Assembly: GCF_034676705.1 (NCBI RefSeq)
Contig: NZ_JAUCBS010000013.1
Coordinates: 1,902,501 to 1,966,500 of the forward strand
Direction of reading: 5' to 3'
DNA from: Gemmobacter sp.
Lineage (GTDB): Bacteria; Pseudomonadota; Alphaproteobacteria; Rhodobacterales; Rhodobacteraceae
Length of the DNA stretch: 64,000 nucleotides
A program made the position numbers and the translations under genes. Positions 24,889-33,315 of this stretch are shown piece after piece; position 1 is the stretch's first letter, and each line of letters begins with the position of its first letter. The notes under the pieces are model-generated. The model had not been told where the DNA came from and searched no databases. It saw nothing but the letters and a program-made list of their open reading frames with translations.

Positions 24889-25274
24889 TGAAAATCAATT
24901 GCTTAACTACTGGTAAGGTTTTTCATGGAAAATTCCTTACCAAATCATTACCATCCTGATCTGTGCGATTTAATCTCGCGTTAACCAGTCAGGGCTGGGA
25001 TGGTGCGCAAGTGCAGTGTTGGGAGGCTGCCACCACTTCGGATGTTGGTCAGTCGCATCGAGGCTTGTGAGGGCTTGGCTCGCACAAGCTAGGTGGGGTC
25101 GGCGTGCCGCGCTGGGACTTCAGTATGCGGTCAAGCGGAAAGCCAAACGCGGTTCATGCACCTCTTACAACCATGGAGCTGTTCAAGGCACTCTTCTTGG
25201 TTCAATACTCATGACCGCAATACTGGGGAGCATGCCCCATGCCGAACTGCATTGCGCGGTATTTGGAGTTTAGA
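24889..25274. other. Island left-end non-coding region
   Basis: Nearly 390 bases between the ybgC fragment and the RTX gene hold the putative arm sites at 24,911-24,953 and the RTX gene leader. A GGAG ribosome site lies 7-10 bases before the RTX start codon. No clear promoter or gene could be assigned. Confidence 0.5.
24911..24953. promoter_or_regulatory. Putative integrase arm-type binding sites, left end
   Basis: TGGTAAGG (24,911-24,918) and, in the opposite orientation, TTACCAAAT (24,937-24,945) and TTACCA (24,948-24,953) repeat the same word. The same word occurs at the right end next to the integrase gene. Their position 50-115 bases inside the core fits lambda-type arm sites. Confidence 0.55.
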
Positions 25275-27977
25275 ATGGCTAACACGATTATTGCTGACGT
25301 CATACTTGCGGGCATGTCGGGGTACTTGTATGATGGAGCCCCGCAGATTGCGGTACTTGAAGGTGGCGGGTTTGTAGTCACTTGGTACGGCAATACCACT
25401 GACGGCCAGCAAACGGATATATTCCTACAGCGTTTCGACGCCGACGGGTTGATGCTGGGTAGCGCGGTTCGTCTTCAAGGGGCCGAGGGGAAACGTCACG
25501 ACCTGGGGTCTAGCATCTCGGCGCTAAACGGGGGCGGTTTTGCCGTTGCTTGGGTCGGCGAGACGTTAGATCAGCAAGGGTACGACATCTTCATCCAGAC
25601 CTTCGACGCCAACGGCCTTCAAACCGTGCGCCATCGCATTCAGGGGATGGAAGGGAACTTGAATGACAATGGGCCGCAATTTGTTGCTCTTGATGGTGGT
25701 GCGTACGCTTTGACTTGGAGCAGCGAAACTTCGGATGGACAGGGGTACGACATCTTTGTCCACCGATTTGACGAAGGTTCGGTGCCGGTGGGGAACGCAA
25801 TTCGTTTGCAGGGTGCGGCGGGGGAGGTGCACGACGGCGGGGAGCAGATAACGGCACTCAAAGATGGTGCTCTTGTGGTTACGTGGCAGTCTCATAACGG
25901 TGAAAACAGTACAATTTTTGTGCAACGCATTGAATCTGACGGCTCTATTGTTGCTGATCCTGTGAGGCTTCAAGGGCCGAGTTCAGACCCATACGAGTTT
26001 TATCCGCAGATCGCTGCGCTTGATGACGGCGGGTTTGTAGTGACTTGGCATGGCATGCCCAGCACCGGACAACTAGCTGACATCTTTGTCCAGCGGTTTG
26101 ATGTTGATGGGAGCACTGCAGGCGCGAGGGTAAGCTTGAGGGGAGCCGCCGGGAACGTCGGAGACTATGCTCCGCAGATTACAGCGATTGAAGGTGGTAA
26201 GTATGTTGTTGTTTGGCATGCTGAAATCTGGAATGGGCAAGCGAGTGATATATTTGTTCAAGCCTTTGCGTCTGATGGGAGCAAAATTGGTGCTCCAGTC
26301 GGTCTGCAAGGTATGGCAGGCTATTTGCATGACAATTACCCCAAGGTTGTCGCACTGAATGGCGGCGGGTTTGTGGTCGCGTGGAGCGGGGAGACCTATG
26401 ATCTAAAGTCTAGCGATATCTTCGTTCAGCGGTTTTCTGCTGATGGAGAGCTCGACGGCGATTTGGTGCGCATCCAGGGTACGGCAGGCGGGTTTCATGA
26501 TTTTGGTCATGAAGTCGCGGCCCTAGTGGATGGCGGGTATGTGGTTACGTGGTACGGGGATACACACGGTAACAGCTACGACATTTTTGTTCAGCGGTTT
26601 GATGCCAATGGAGAGCCAAGCAGCATCAACTATGCCCCTATCGGTGAAGTTGTAATCACCGGTCTCGCTAAACAGGGGGAATTGCTACGTGCAGTCACAT
26701 CGTCGATCAGGGACGCCGATGGACTGGGAAGCTTTAGCTATCAGTGGTTCGCCGATGGTGGCGAGATCAGCGGTGCAACGGGTTCGACATTCAAGCCCGG
26801 TTTCATGCAGGTCGGTCAGGCGATCAGCGTTCAAGTGAGCTACACCGATAGGCAGGGCACGCTTGAAAGAATTCTGAGCAATACGACTGCTGACGTGGCT
26901 TTCGGAACAACCCACAAAAGTGCGGTGACTGTCGAGTTGCCGGAAAATGGGTACACTATAGACCTTACCCTGATTGGCGGAGAGCAAATAGACGGGACCG
27001 GCAATTCTCTAGACAATTTGATTATTGGAAATCGTGGCAAGAACACGCTGTATGGAGGTGTTGGCAATGATACGCTTCAGGGGGCAGCAGGGAATGATAC
27101 CCTGTATGGCGGAGCTGGGAAAAACCTGCTTCTCGGTGGGCGCGGAAATGACACGTACTTCATAGCTTCCAAGTTTGATCGGCTAGAAGAGCACGCAGAC
27201 GAAGGCACAGACCTTGTTCTAGCGTCGATCAGCTATGCGTTAGCTGCAAATGTTGAGAACCTGACATTGACCGGTTCGGGCGAAATCAATGGTCGTGGGA
27301 ACTCGCTCGCTAACAGGATCACCGGAAATGCCGCGAGCAACGTTCTCAGGGGTGACTTGGGTGCCGATACTTTGTTTGGCGGCGAGGGCGATGACACCCT
27401 ACAGGGCGGAGACGCAAGCGATTCGCTATTTGGCGGTGTTGACGCCGATGCTCTCTACGGCGGCGCAGGGGACGATTCCGTATTTGGAGATAGCGGGGAC
27501 GACGTTCTTTGTGGGGGTTCCGGTCATGATGCGCTCTTTGGTGGAACCAACGACGATCTTCTGACTGGTGACGGAGGCAATGATCTTCTGTCTGGAGGCA
27601 GTGGCAACGATACTCTGATTGGTGGAGCAGGACGCGATACACTTGAAGGCGGAGCCGGGGCTGATCTGTTTGTTTTTGTGATTCTGGGAGATTCAGCGTC
27701 AAGTGGCTATCGGGATACGATTGTCGATTTCGGTCGGGGAGCTGATCGTATCGACCTTTCCGAAATTGATGCTGACCTCGCTATTGAAGGAGATCAGGCA
27801 TTCATATTCATCGGTGATGCAGAATTTTCTGGTGTTTCGGGCCAGCTACGGATTCGACAGATCAAAGGGACCCAAGACAGTTTTCTACTTGCTGATGTGA
27901 ATGGTGACGGCGTTGCGGATTTTTCAATCTCACTCATAAATGTGCAACAGATGGAACATGCAGGCTTGATTCTGTAG
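25275..27977 (+). CDS. RTX calcium-binding protein with N-terminal beta-propeller-like repeats
   Basis: This 900-residue acidic protein is probably secreted by a type I system. Residues about 10-460 hold eight repeats of roughly 55-60 residues built on VTWxG...DIFVQRFDxDG and VRLQG...PQIAAL. Then comes an Ig-like domain (INYAPIGEVVITGLAKQGEL; GSFSYQWFADGG). From about 580 on there are many RTX nonapeptides (GGVGNDTLQGAAGNDTLYGG; GGEGDDTLQGG; GGSGNDTLIGGAGRDTLEGG), and a C-terminal part (DLFVFVILGD; IVDFGRGADRIDLSEIDADL) like the serralysin-type secretion region. There is no Sec signal, as expected. No ABC/MFP/TolC exporter is nearby. ATG 25,275 follows GGAG. Confidence 0.88.
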   Translation: MANTIIADVILAGMSGYLYDGAPQIAVLEGGGFVVTWYGNTTDGQQTDIFLQRFDADGLMLGSAVRLQGAEGKRHDLGSSISALNGGGFAVAWVGETLDQQGYDIFIQTFDANGLQTVRHRIQGMEGNLNDNGPQFVALDGGAYALTWSSETSDGQGYDIFVHRFDEGSVPVGNAIRLQGAAGEVHDGGEQITALKDGALVVTWQSHNGENSTIFVQRIESDGSIVADPVRLQGPSSDPYEFYPQIAALDDGGFVVTWHGMPSTGQLADIFVQRFDVDGSTAGARVSLRGAAGNVGDYAPQITAIEGGKYVVVWHAEIWNGQASDIFVQAFASDGSKIGAPVGLQGMAGYLHDNYPKVVALNGGGFVVAWSGETYDLKSSDIFVQRFSADGELDGDLVRIQGTAGGFHDFGHEVAALVDGGYVVTWYGDTHGNSYDIFVQRFDANGEPSSINYAPIGEVVITGLAKQGELLRAVTSSIRDADGLGSFSYQWFADGGEISGATGSTFKPGFMQVGQAISVQVSYTDRQGTLERILSNTTADVAFGTTHKSAVTVELPENGYTIDLTLIGGEQIDGTGNSLDNLIIGNRGKNTLYGGVGNDTLQGAAGNDTLYGGAGKNLLLGGRGNDTYFIASKFDRLEEHADEGTDLVLASISYALAANVENLTLTGSGEINGRGNSLANRITGNAASNVLRGDLGADTLFGGEGDDTLQGGDASDSLFGGVDADALYGGAGDDSVFGDSGDDVLCGGSGHDALFGGTNDDLLTGDGGNDLLSGGSGNDTLIGGAGRDTLEGGAGADLFVFVILGDSASSGYRDTIVDFGRGADRIDLSEIDADLAIEGDQAFIFIGDAEFSGVSGQLRIRQIKGTQDSFLLADVNGDGVADFSISLINVQQMEHAGLIL

Positions 27978-28087
27978 ATCAACCATCAAGAATCTAAGGA
28001 AGCTCCGCAGCACGAGACGGATGGACACGGCGCGCAGCACTGGCGAAGATCGCCTAACCAGCTTGGCTGCGAAGGGGCAGGGGCAGC

Positions 28088-28627
28088 ATGGACCAAAATG
28101 TATCCTACGATCAGATCAAGGGCGCCGTCGGATCACTGCTGCTGCTGTGGTCCGCAATAGAGCGCGCGGCGCGCGACGAGGTCGCTCGCTCAAATGGGGG
28201 GAGCTTGCCAAAATCGGCGCATGGTGTCGCCGCCGCACTGAATGTTTGGGAAGCCTCTATTTCCGCGAGGCGGTCAAGGGAACCTTTTCGAGCTCTTCTT
28301 GCTTCGGCGCTGCGCCTACAGCTTCAGGTTTCCCTCGACGTTCGCAACGGCGTTTGCCATGGACTGGTGGGTGTTTGTGCGGCCCATAACGGCCAGCAGG
28401 CTACCTTGTCGTGGGATCTCAATGGCGGCAAGCGTGAGATCACATGGGACGAGTTGCAGGCGATGTTCCGACGGCTGTCCCGAGTCCCCGCTGCGATCTC
28501 GATCATCTCGGATTCGTCTGTCCAGAAGGTCGGAAGCCGACTGGTCGACACCCTTGAGAACCGCAAGTGGTGGCTGGACGAGTATGGTCTTGACCTTCTG
28601 GGTCCGAGTTTGGCGGTGGCCTTGTGA
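28088..28627 (+). CDS. HEPN-like protein upstream of a GHKL ATPase
   Basis: This 179-residue, mostly helical protein is not recognised as a named family. A helix (SYDQIKGAVGSLLLLWSAIE) is followed by an Arg-rich stretch and LQVSLDVRNGVCHGLVGV, which contains R86-x4-H91. The RNxxxH arrangement after a hydrophobic helix is the signature of HEPN domains, many of which are RNases in toxin and phage-defence systems. A charged C-terminus (VDTLENRKWWLDEYGLDLLG) follows. It precedes a GHKL ATPase by about 320 bases on the same strand, with a second RNxxxH protein beyond. HEPN assignment rests on the motif and helix content only. Confidence 0.55.
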   Translation: MDQNVSYDQIKGAVGSLLLLWSAIERAARDEVARSNGGSLPKSAHGVAAALNVWEASISARRSREPFRALLASALRLQLQVSLDVRNGVCHGLVGVCAAHNGQQATLSWDLNGGKREITWDELQAMFRRLSRVPAAISIISDSSVQKVGSRLVDTLENRKWWLDEYGLDLLGPSLAVAL

Positions 28628-28946
28628 GGTCGGTCGCGGCCCGGAGCTGCCGGTCGACCTCGACAAATGCCGCTTAGCCGTACTCCCCGGAAGATGCCGT
28701 TGGTCTCGCTCTGCAGCACAGACTCGGCCGGGATGGTAGCAATGACGGGCGGAGCCGTCGTTTGCTGATGAAACAGAGGGCGATGCACCTTTCTTGCCAA
28801 ACTTATTCATTGGGCGGAGAGCAGCCTGACGGCTTGACAACATAGTACATACGGCGACTGTCGGTGTGCAGTCACTCGCGCGGGACGGCAGCGAGATGAT
28901 AGACCTGAGAAGAATCGTTAGTTGCGTTATACTCAGAGGGGAAAAG
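28628..28946. other. Gap between HEPN-like and GHKL ATPase genes
   Basis: This 319-bp gap has no supported gene. TTGACA at 28,834-28,839 and TATACT near 28,926 could belong to promoters for the downstream GHKL gene, but spacings are not convincing. The 14-mer AAATGCCGCTTAGC at 28,665-28,678 recurs at 31,808-31,821, after the second HEPN-like gene. Confidence 0.4.
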
Positions 28947-31049
28947 ATGCCATCACTGAAGACAAATCTCGTTAAAAGAATTGATCGGCTTCCCAAGCCA
29001 ACCAACGCTGCTGACGCCATGCAGCCACTGTTCGAAGCAGTCAGTAACTCGATCCATAGTACCCAGGATCGATTCAAAGAGAAAGTTGCAACTCAAGGGA
29101 AAATCACAGTCACTCTCACCATGGCGAGCCGGAAGTCGCCATCGAAGATCGTGGTCGAAGACAATGGAGTCGGACTGGACGGCAGGAACTTTGACGCGTT
29201 CACCACCACCGACACCGACAACAAGATTGCGCGCGGCGGCAAAGGTGTAGGCCGACTATTGTGGCTCGATTGCTTTGAAGCAATCAGGGTGTCCAGCACA
29301 TCAGTTGAGACTGGCGGTCCGAAGCTTCGGAAGTTTCGCTTTGTATTATCACAAGCCGATCAGATACAGGATTATGAAGAGGGCAAGCCTGACGGCACTG
29401 CGCCTGAGACCGGCGTGTTTATTGAATTTGAAGGACTCCGTGATAACGGTTATAAGGTCAAATTCCCCGGTCGTCCGGCCTATGTCTTTCAGCACTTCAC
29501 CTCGCATTTCTTGCCAACCTTTATCGGATCACGTTCGCCCCGAATCACTGTTCACTGCGGCGATGAATCCCGACATTATCCGGATGAAATAAATTCGATC
29601 ATCCATCGCCGGGAAGTCATAGAGAGTATAGCCACCAGTAATTATGGGACGCTGACACTAACGCTGATGGAGTGCGACAAAGTTGCGAGCGCGGATCTTC
29701 AGGGCTCACACTTTGTCCATTTCATAGCGCATGACCGAACAGTTCACTCCCAAAAGATCGACAGCAAACTAGGTCTGAAATATTTCGGCCCAAATGATGA
29801 TCGCGTTTTCCACGCCGTCCTCACCGGTAAGTTTCTCGATGACAATGTCAACCAAGAGCGCACAAAATTCCAATTCGAGGACGCCATCCTAGATCGAATG
29901 GTGAACGAAGTCTGCACACCGCAAATCGAGCAGTTTCTTGCAGAACCATTGCTGACGCTGCGTCAAGATCAGCGAACGCGGGTCAAGGCTATCACGGAAT
30001 CCTATCCATCCGTTGCTTTCGGCGACGTCGACGAACTGCAAGAAAAGCTCCCTTCGGGTGAGCTAAATGATGATGCGATCTTTGGGCATCTTTCGCGTGA
30101 ACGCTATCGCCGCGATCAGAGGCAAGCCGAGAAAATTCGGGCCGTTCTAGAACGATTGAAAGAACCTGCTGTCGACATCAAGTCGTTTACGAGTGCAATC
30201 GAAGCAGCCAGCAAGGCGATTGAGGAAGCCGAGCAGAAGAGTCTCACCGAGTACATTGTCCGCCGAAAAGTCGTACTCGACTTCATAGAAATACTCTTGG
30301 AAAAGGTCCGCGACGACACGCGTGACAGCAGTTATCAGCGTGAGGACGTACTACACTCGTTTATCTGCCCACTGCGAATCAATACCCTCTCCGATGGCGC
30401 CAAGAGGGTCGTCCCCGCTGCTTCGCATGACCTCTGGATAATCGATGAGCGGCTGACATTTGCCCAGTATTTCAGCTCGGATGCGGAATTCCAGAATCTC
30501 TCTGACTCGATCACCAGCGATGAACGCCCTGACGTCTTGATTTTCGATCACGTCCATGGGCTACGCCAAACTGACGATCCCTCTCGCGTGCTGCTCGTTG
30601 AATTCAAACGCCCAGGTCGAACTAGCTATGCTGCTGATGAGAACCCACAGCACCAAGTAGAGCGTTATGTGCGCCGGCTGCTAGAAGGAGGGAAGTTTGA
30701 CGTAAAAGGGCGCCCCATAAAGCTGAAGGAAGATACGGTCTTCTTCTGCTTTATAGTCGCCGACATTGTGGGCAAGATGGACGATTGGACATATTCATGG
30801 GATCGTACGGCCGACGGTCGTGGGCGCTTCTACCAGCCGCGTTCTGGCTTCAAAGGTTCGATTGAACTTATTGCATGGGATACGCTTCTCAGCGATGCCC
30901 GTGAACGAAACCAGGCTTTCTTCGATCGCGCTGGAATCTCGGGCAAAAGCTTCTTCGTCGAGGACCAAGAAGCGTCTCACCAGCGCCTAAGGACTGAGTA
31001 TGAGCCTGCTTCTGACAACGTGGCACCGATCGACGCGCGGGCGACCTAG
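28947..31049 (+). CDS. GHKL ATPase fused to a PD-(D/E)XK-type nuclease domain
   Basis: This 700-residue protein begins with a GHKL (Hsp90/MutL/histidine kinase-type) ATPase. It has an N-box EAVSNSIHS (E30, N34), G1 motif VEDNGVGLD (71-79) and G2 motif ARGGKGVGRLLWLD. A middle domain contains LKYFGPNDDRVFHAVLTGKF and a charged helical stretch. The C-terminal domain has the order of a PD-(D/E)XK nuclease: RPDVLIFDH (D529), then VLLVEFKRPGR (E552, K554), then NPQHQVERYVRRLLEG. No signal peptide is present. The ATG at 28,947 follows AGAGGGGAAAAG. The next gene starts two bases after its stop. An ATP-gated DNA sensor/cutter in defence is inferred, not shown. Confidence 0.75.
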   Translation: MPSLKTNLVKRIDRLPKPTNAADAMQPLFEAVSNSIHSTQDRFKEKVATQGKITVTLTMASRKSPSKIVVEDNGVGLDGRNFDAFTTTDTDNKIARGGKGVGRLLWLDCFEAIRVSSTSVETGGPKLRKFRFVLSQADQIQDYEEGKPDGTAPETGVFIEFEGLRDNGYKVKFPGRPAYVFQHFTSHFLPTFIGSRSPRITVHCGDESRHYPDEINSIIHRREVIESIATSNYGTLTLTLMECDKVASADLQGSHFVHFIAHDRTVHSQKIDSKLGLKYFGPNDDRVFHAVLTGKFLDDNVNQERTKFQFEDAILDRMVNEVCTPQIEQFLAEPLLTLRQDQRTRVKAITESYPSVAFGDVDELQEKLPSGELNDDAIFGHLSRERYRRDQRQAEKIRAVLERLKEPAVDIKSFTSAIEAASKAIEEAEQKSLTEYIVRRKVVLDFIEILLEKVRDDTRDSSYQREDVLHSFICPLRINTLSDGAKRVVPAASHDLWIIDERLTFAQYFSSDAEFQNLSDSITSDERPDVLIFDHVHGLRQTDDPSRVLLVEFKRPGRTSYAADENPQHQVERYVRRLLEGGKFDVKGRPIKLKEDTVFFCFIVADIVGKMDDWTYSWDRTADGRGRFYQPRSGFKGSIELIAWDTLLSDARERNQAFFDRAGISGKSFFVEDQEASHQRLRTEYEPASDNVAPIDARAT

Positions 31050-31051
31050 CT

Positions 31052-31666
31052 ATGGCAAACAGACAATACTTGGTGGGGAGTGAATTATGTATAGTCAAGG
31101 CAATACTACGCTTGTGTCGTATTGTCGGGAACAGGCTCATGAAGATATTCACGAGGGTTCCCGCGCATGGAATAGCAACAGATAACGTGGAAGAACAACA
31201 GATAAACTATGCGAGGATTGACGAAGTGGCGGCCGATGGCGTCCGCCTCTTCAAATGCATGATGCGTCTTGAGTTTGCAATTAAGGAGGCTGGATACGTC
31301 CGTCGGGGAAGAAATGATATAGCCGAAGTTGACTGGGATCGATACACTAGCAATGAACTTGGCTCGGACTTCTTTCAGCATGCTCGACACATTGAGGTTG
31401 TTAAGCCTCTAATTATGAATCCTCCCAAAAAGCAAATCGTTGACGCCAACGACAACCTCAGCTGGATTAATGCCGTAGAGGCATCATCCGTGCAAGATTT
31501 GATCGGAGCGGTTAGGCGCGTCAGAAATAACCTATTTCATGGCGGCAAGAGTGGTGATCCAGACGCTGAAAGGAATGATATGTTATTTGCCGCATCACTT
31601 TGTGTGATCGATCTCATCTTGAAAAGAGATGACCAAGTGAGGACACATTTTACCGGTGAATATTGA
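31052..31666 (+). CDS. HEPN-like protein downstream of the GHKL ATPase
   Basis: This gene starts two bases after the GHKL ATPase stop, so the two are almost certainly co-translated. The 204-residue product has a helical core (LFKCMMRLEFAIKEAGYVRR) and a second helical pair ending SVQDLIGAVRRVRNNLFHGG, with R158-x4-H163, the RNxxxH-type motif of HEPN RNases. A later ATG at 31,139 (MKIFTRVPAHGIATDN) is an alternative start giving about 175 residues with the core intact. The motif and tight coupling suggest an effector or regulatory RNase of the ATPase; the exact role is unknown. Confidence 0.65.
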   Translation: MANRQYLVGSELCIVKAILRLCRIVGNRLMKIFTRVPAHGIATDNVEEQQINYARIDEVAADGVRLFKCMMRLEFAIKEAGYVRRGRNDIAEVDWDRYTSNELGSDFFQHARHIEVVKPLIMNPPKKQIVDANDNLSWINAVEASSVQDLIGAVRRVRNNLFHGGKSGDPDAERNDMLFAASLCVIDLILKRDDQVRTHFTGEY

Positions 31667-31902
31667 TCAACTATCCGCCACAATGCGACCGCTTTGATGC
31701 TGCACAGACGATAACGAATCCTTACGTTGCCGATCGCTTCGATGCCCCGCTTCGTCTTGCACCGCAACCGCACTTTGCCGCACAGCCAGTCGAGCGTCGA
31801 CGTTGAAAAATGCCGCTTAGCAGCTGCCGTGGACGACGATCGGCGGCTATGAGCCGGGGTTATGCGTGAGCGCTACAGCATCGCATGGGTCATGTGTTCC
31901 TC

Positions 31903-32940
31903 CTAAAAGGGCCAAGGCATGGAGCTGATCCACGTTGCCACAGATTGCGCGACGCTGGTGAGGGCACCGATGACAGTTTGGGGATCGGCAAGGCCATATC
32001 CAATCAGGACCGCGCCTCCAGCGTCAATTCCGGCGTTGATACGATCACGTGCCCATCCGCCGACGGCCCGCAGCACCCGAACGAAAACGTTCTGTCCACG
32101 CCCGACGACCTCAAGCTCCGGCTTGGGTTTGGTGGCTTCGGCACGAAGCTCTTCGATGGCCGCCTGGACCTCTCGCCACTCCCCACGACCTACCGCCTCC
32201 TCGATGGCAAACTCGGGCGGAGGCTGGTTATGGCCAATTCCCGGCAGCATAACAGGCCGCCCGTGTTCTTCGACCAACGGCCGGATGAGCTGTTCTAAGG
32301 CTTCAATTCGCAGGAGGACGGCGGCCCGTGCTTCAGGTTCCGGTACGTTGGGAGTCGGGTCGATATCGAGATCATCCTCAGCCCAGTCGGCACCCGGAAT
32401 AGGACTCCAGTCATGTATCCCGAAATCGTCTGTGATTTTTGTAGCCGCCTGCTCGATTAGGTCGTCGCGATACACAGAGCCAAAGTTATCGCCGAGTGCC
32501 TCTTCTGGCGTCTCCGGCCCACCATATATCCACTGATACCCGCCTTCCGCTAACTCGTAGGGCACCCGGTTCGCCGGATCCTCATAGTTCTGGTGGAACC
32601 ATTCGATCATTTCCTCGATTGCAGCTTCGTCGGCTTCTCTAGCATCGCTGTCTTCCGGATCGTGCTCCAAAGTGATCTGGAAGTCCGACAACAGCTCATG
32701 CCCATCGACGTTTGTATCGGTGCCATTGAAAGCGCCCTCGGGGTATTCCCACAGTTGCCAAGTCAAGGTGCCCAAATTGGGGAGTTCAATGGATGCCTCC
32801 CAGGTAGTGCGGGTGCCCATCGGCTCCTCATCGGCTCCGACACTATCCCAAAGGTCGGAAATTTCATCAGCTTCGATTTCGAACACCTGACCGGTGTCCT
32901 TATGTCGAATGATGGCAGTCCCGCTTGTCTTAATAGGCAT
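31903..32940 (-). CDS. Acidic protein of unknown function with GIGHNQPP motif
   Basis: This 345-residue protein is strongly acidic. The N-terminal half has a possible beta domain (TAIIRHKDTGQVFEIEADEI; WEASIELPNLGTLTWQLWEY), then a conserved-looking segment WFHQNYEDPANRVPYELAEG followed by GYQWIYGGPETPEEALG. The C-terminal half carries GIGHNQPP, a short motif often seen in alphaproteobacterial phage and mobile-element proteins, and ends in a hydrophobic stretch (AGGAVLIGYGLADPQTVIGA...LTSVAQSVATWI) that may enter a membrane. It lies opposite the HEPN/GHKL genes. A role as an immune effector is possible but not supported by a catalytic motif. Confidence 0.55.
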   Translation of the reverse strand: MPIKTSGTAIIRHKDTGQVFEIEADEISDLWDSVGADEEPMGTRTTWEASIELPNLGTLTWQLWEYPEGAFNGTDTNVDGHELLSDFQITLEHDPEDSDAREADEAAIEEMIEWFHQNYEDPANRVPYELAEGGYQWIYGGPETPEEALGDNFGSVYRDDLIEQAATKITDDFGIHDWSPIPGADWAEDDLDIDPTPNVPEPEARAAVLLRIEALEQLIRPLVEEHGRPVMLPGIGHNQPPPEFAIEEAVGRGEWREVQAAIEELRAEATKPKPELEVVGRGQNVFVRVLRAVGGWARDRINAGIDAGGAVLIGYGLADPQTVIGALTSVAQSVATWISSMPWPF

Positions 32941-33056
32941 CGCCGTTCACCGCGCCGAGGAAATATCTACCGTCATAGACCCATTGCTATCACCCGCTCA
33001 CGCACAATAATCAAACACGAAATCAAAGCGCTGCTCGAGCTGATCGGGGCGCCGAT
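32941..33056. other. Leader of the acidic protein; no gene seen
   Basis: Together with the possible remnant at 33,057-33,313 this is the 375-bp stretch between the acidic protein and the IS cluster. It is AT-richer than the chromosome and shows no clear promoter or gene. Confidence 0.4.
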
Positions 33057-33313
33057 CTAAATCTCACGTTCAGAGAGCCTCTGAACGGAGGGACCGCTTT
33101 CCAAGGCCTGCTGCATGTGCGTTGCCGCGCTGCCGTCAGGCGGCTCTCCGCCCTTTACGACATCCACGTTTTCGATCGGCAGTTTTCCTTCGCGATCATC
33201 AGTCGGCTTCACTGCAAGGTAAGCGCTACGCCGACCCGCTCCTGCCATTTCCGACTTGATCCGGCCATTCTGCGCGCATGGGCGTGACGGAGGGTTTGGA
33301 TTTTGGCAGTAGA
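33057..33313 (-). pseudogene. Possible C-terminal remnant of an interrupted gene
   Basis: Directly left of the IS66/IS903 junction, the minus strand is open for about 85 codons to a stop at 33,057 (for example KSEMAGAGRRSAYLAVKPTD, then KLPIENVDVVKGGEPPDG). It has no start of its own and runs into the insertion sequence end. It may be the tail of a gene cut by the IS66 insertion. The parent is not recognised. Confidence 0.3.
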
Positions 33314-33315
33314 CG

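Noticed and set aside
25600..27900. CRISPR-like or tandem DNA repeats in the RTX gene
   Set aside because: The repetition is of protein motifs (nonapeptides and propeller blades) with variable DNA, not an array of identical repeats and spacers.
31537..31773. Minus-strand frame MRLRCKTKRGIEAIGNVRIR as a transposase remnant
   Set aside because: It has no catalytic motif and overlaps the end of the HEPN-like gene; any similarity is too short to support.
28665..31821. Repeated 14-mer AAATGCCGCTTAGC at 28,665 and 31,808
   Set aside because: Only two copies, no surrounding similarity seen and no known binding motif; noted but not enough to call a functional element.
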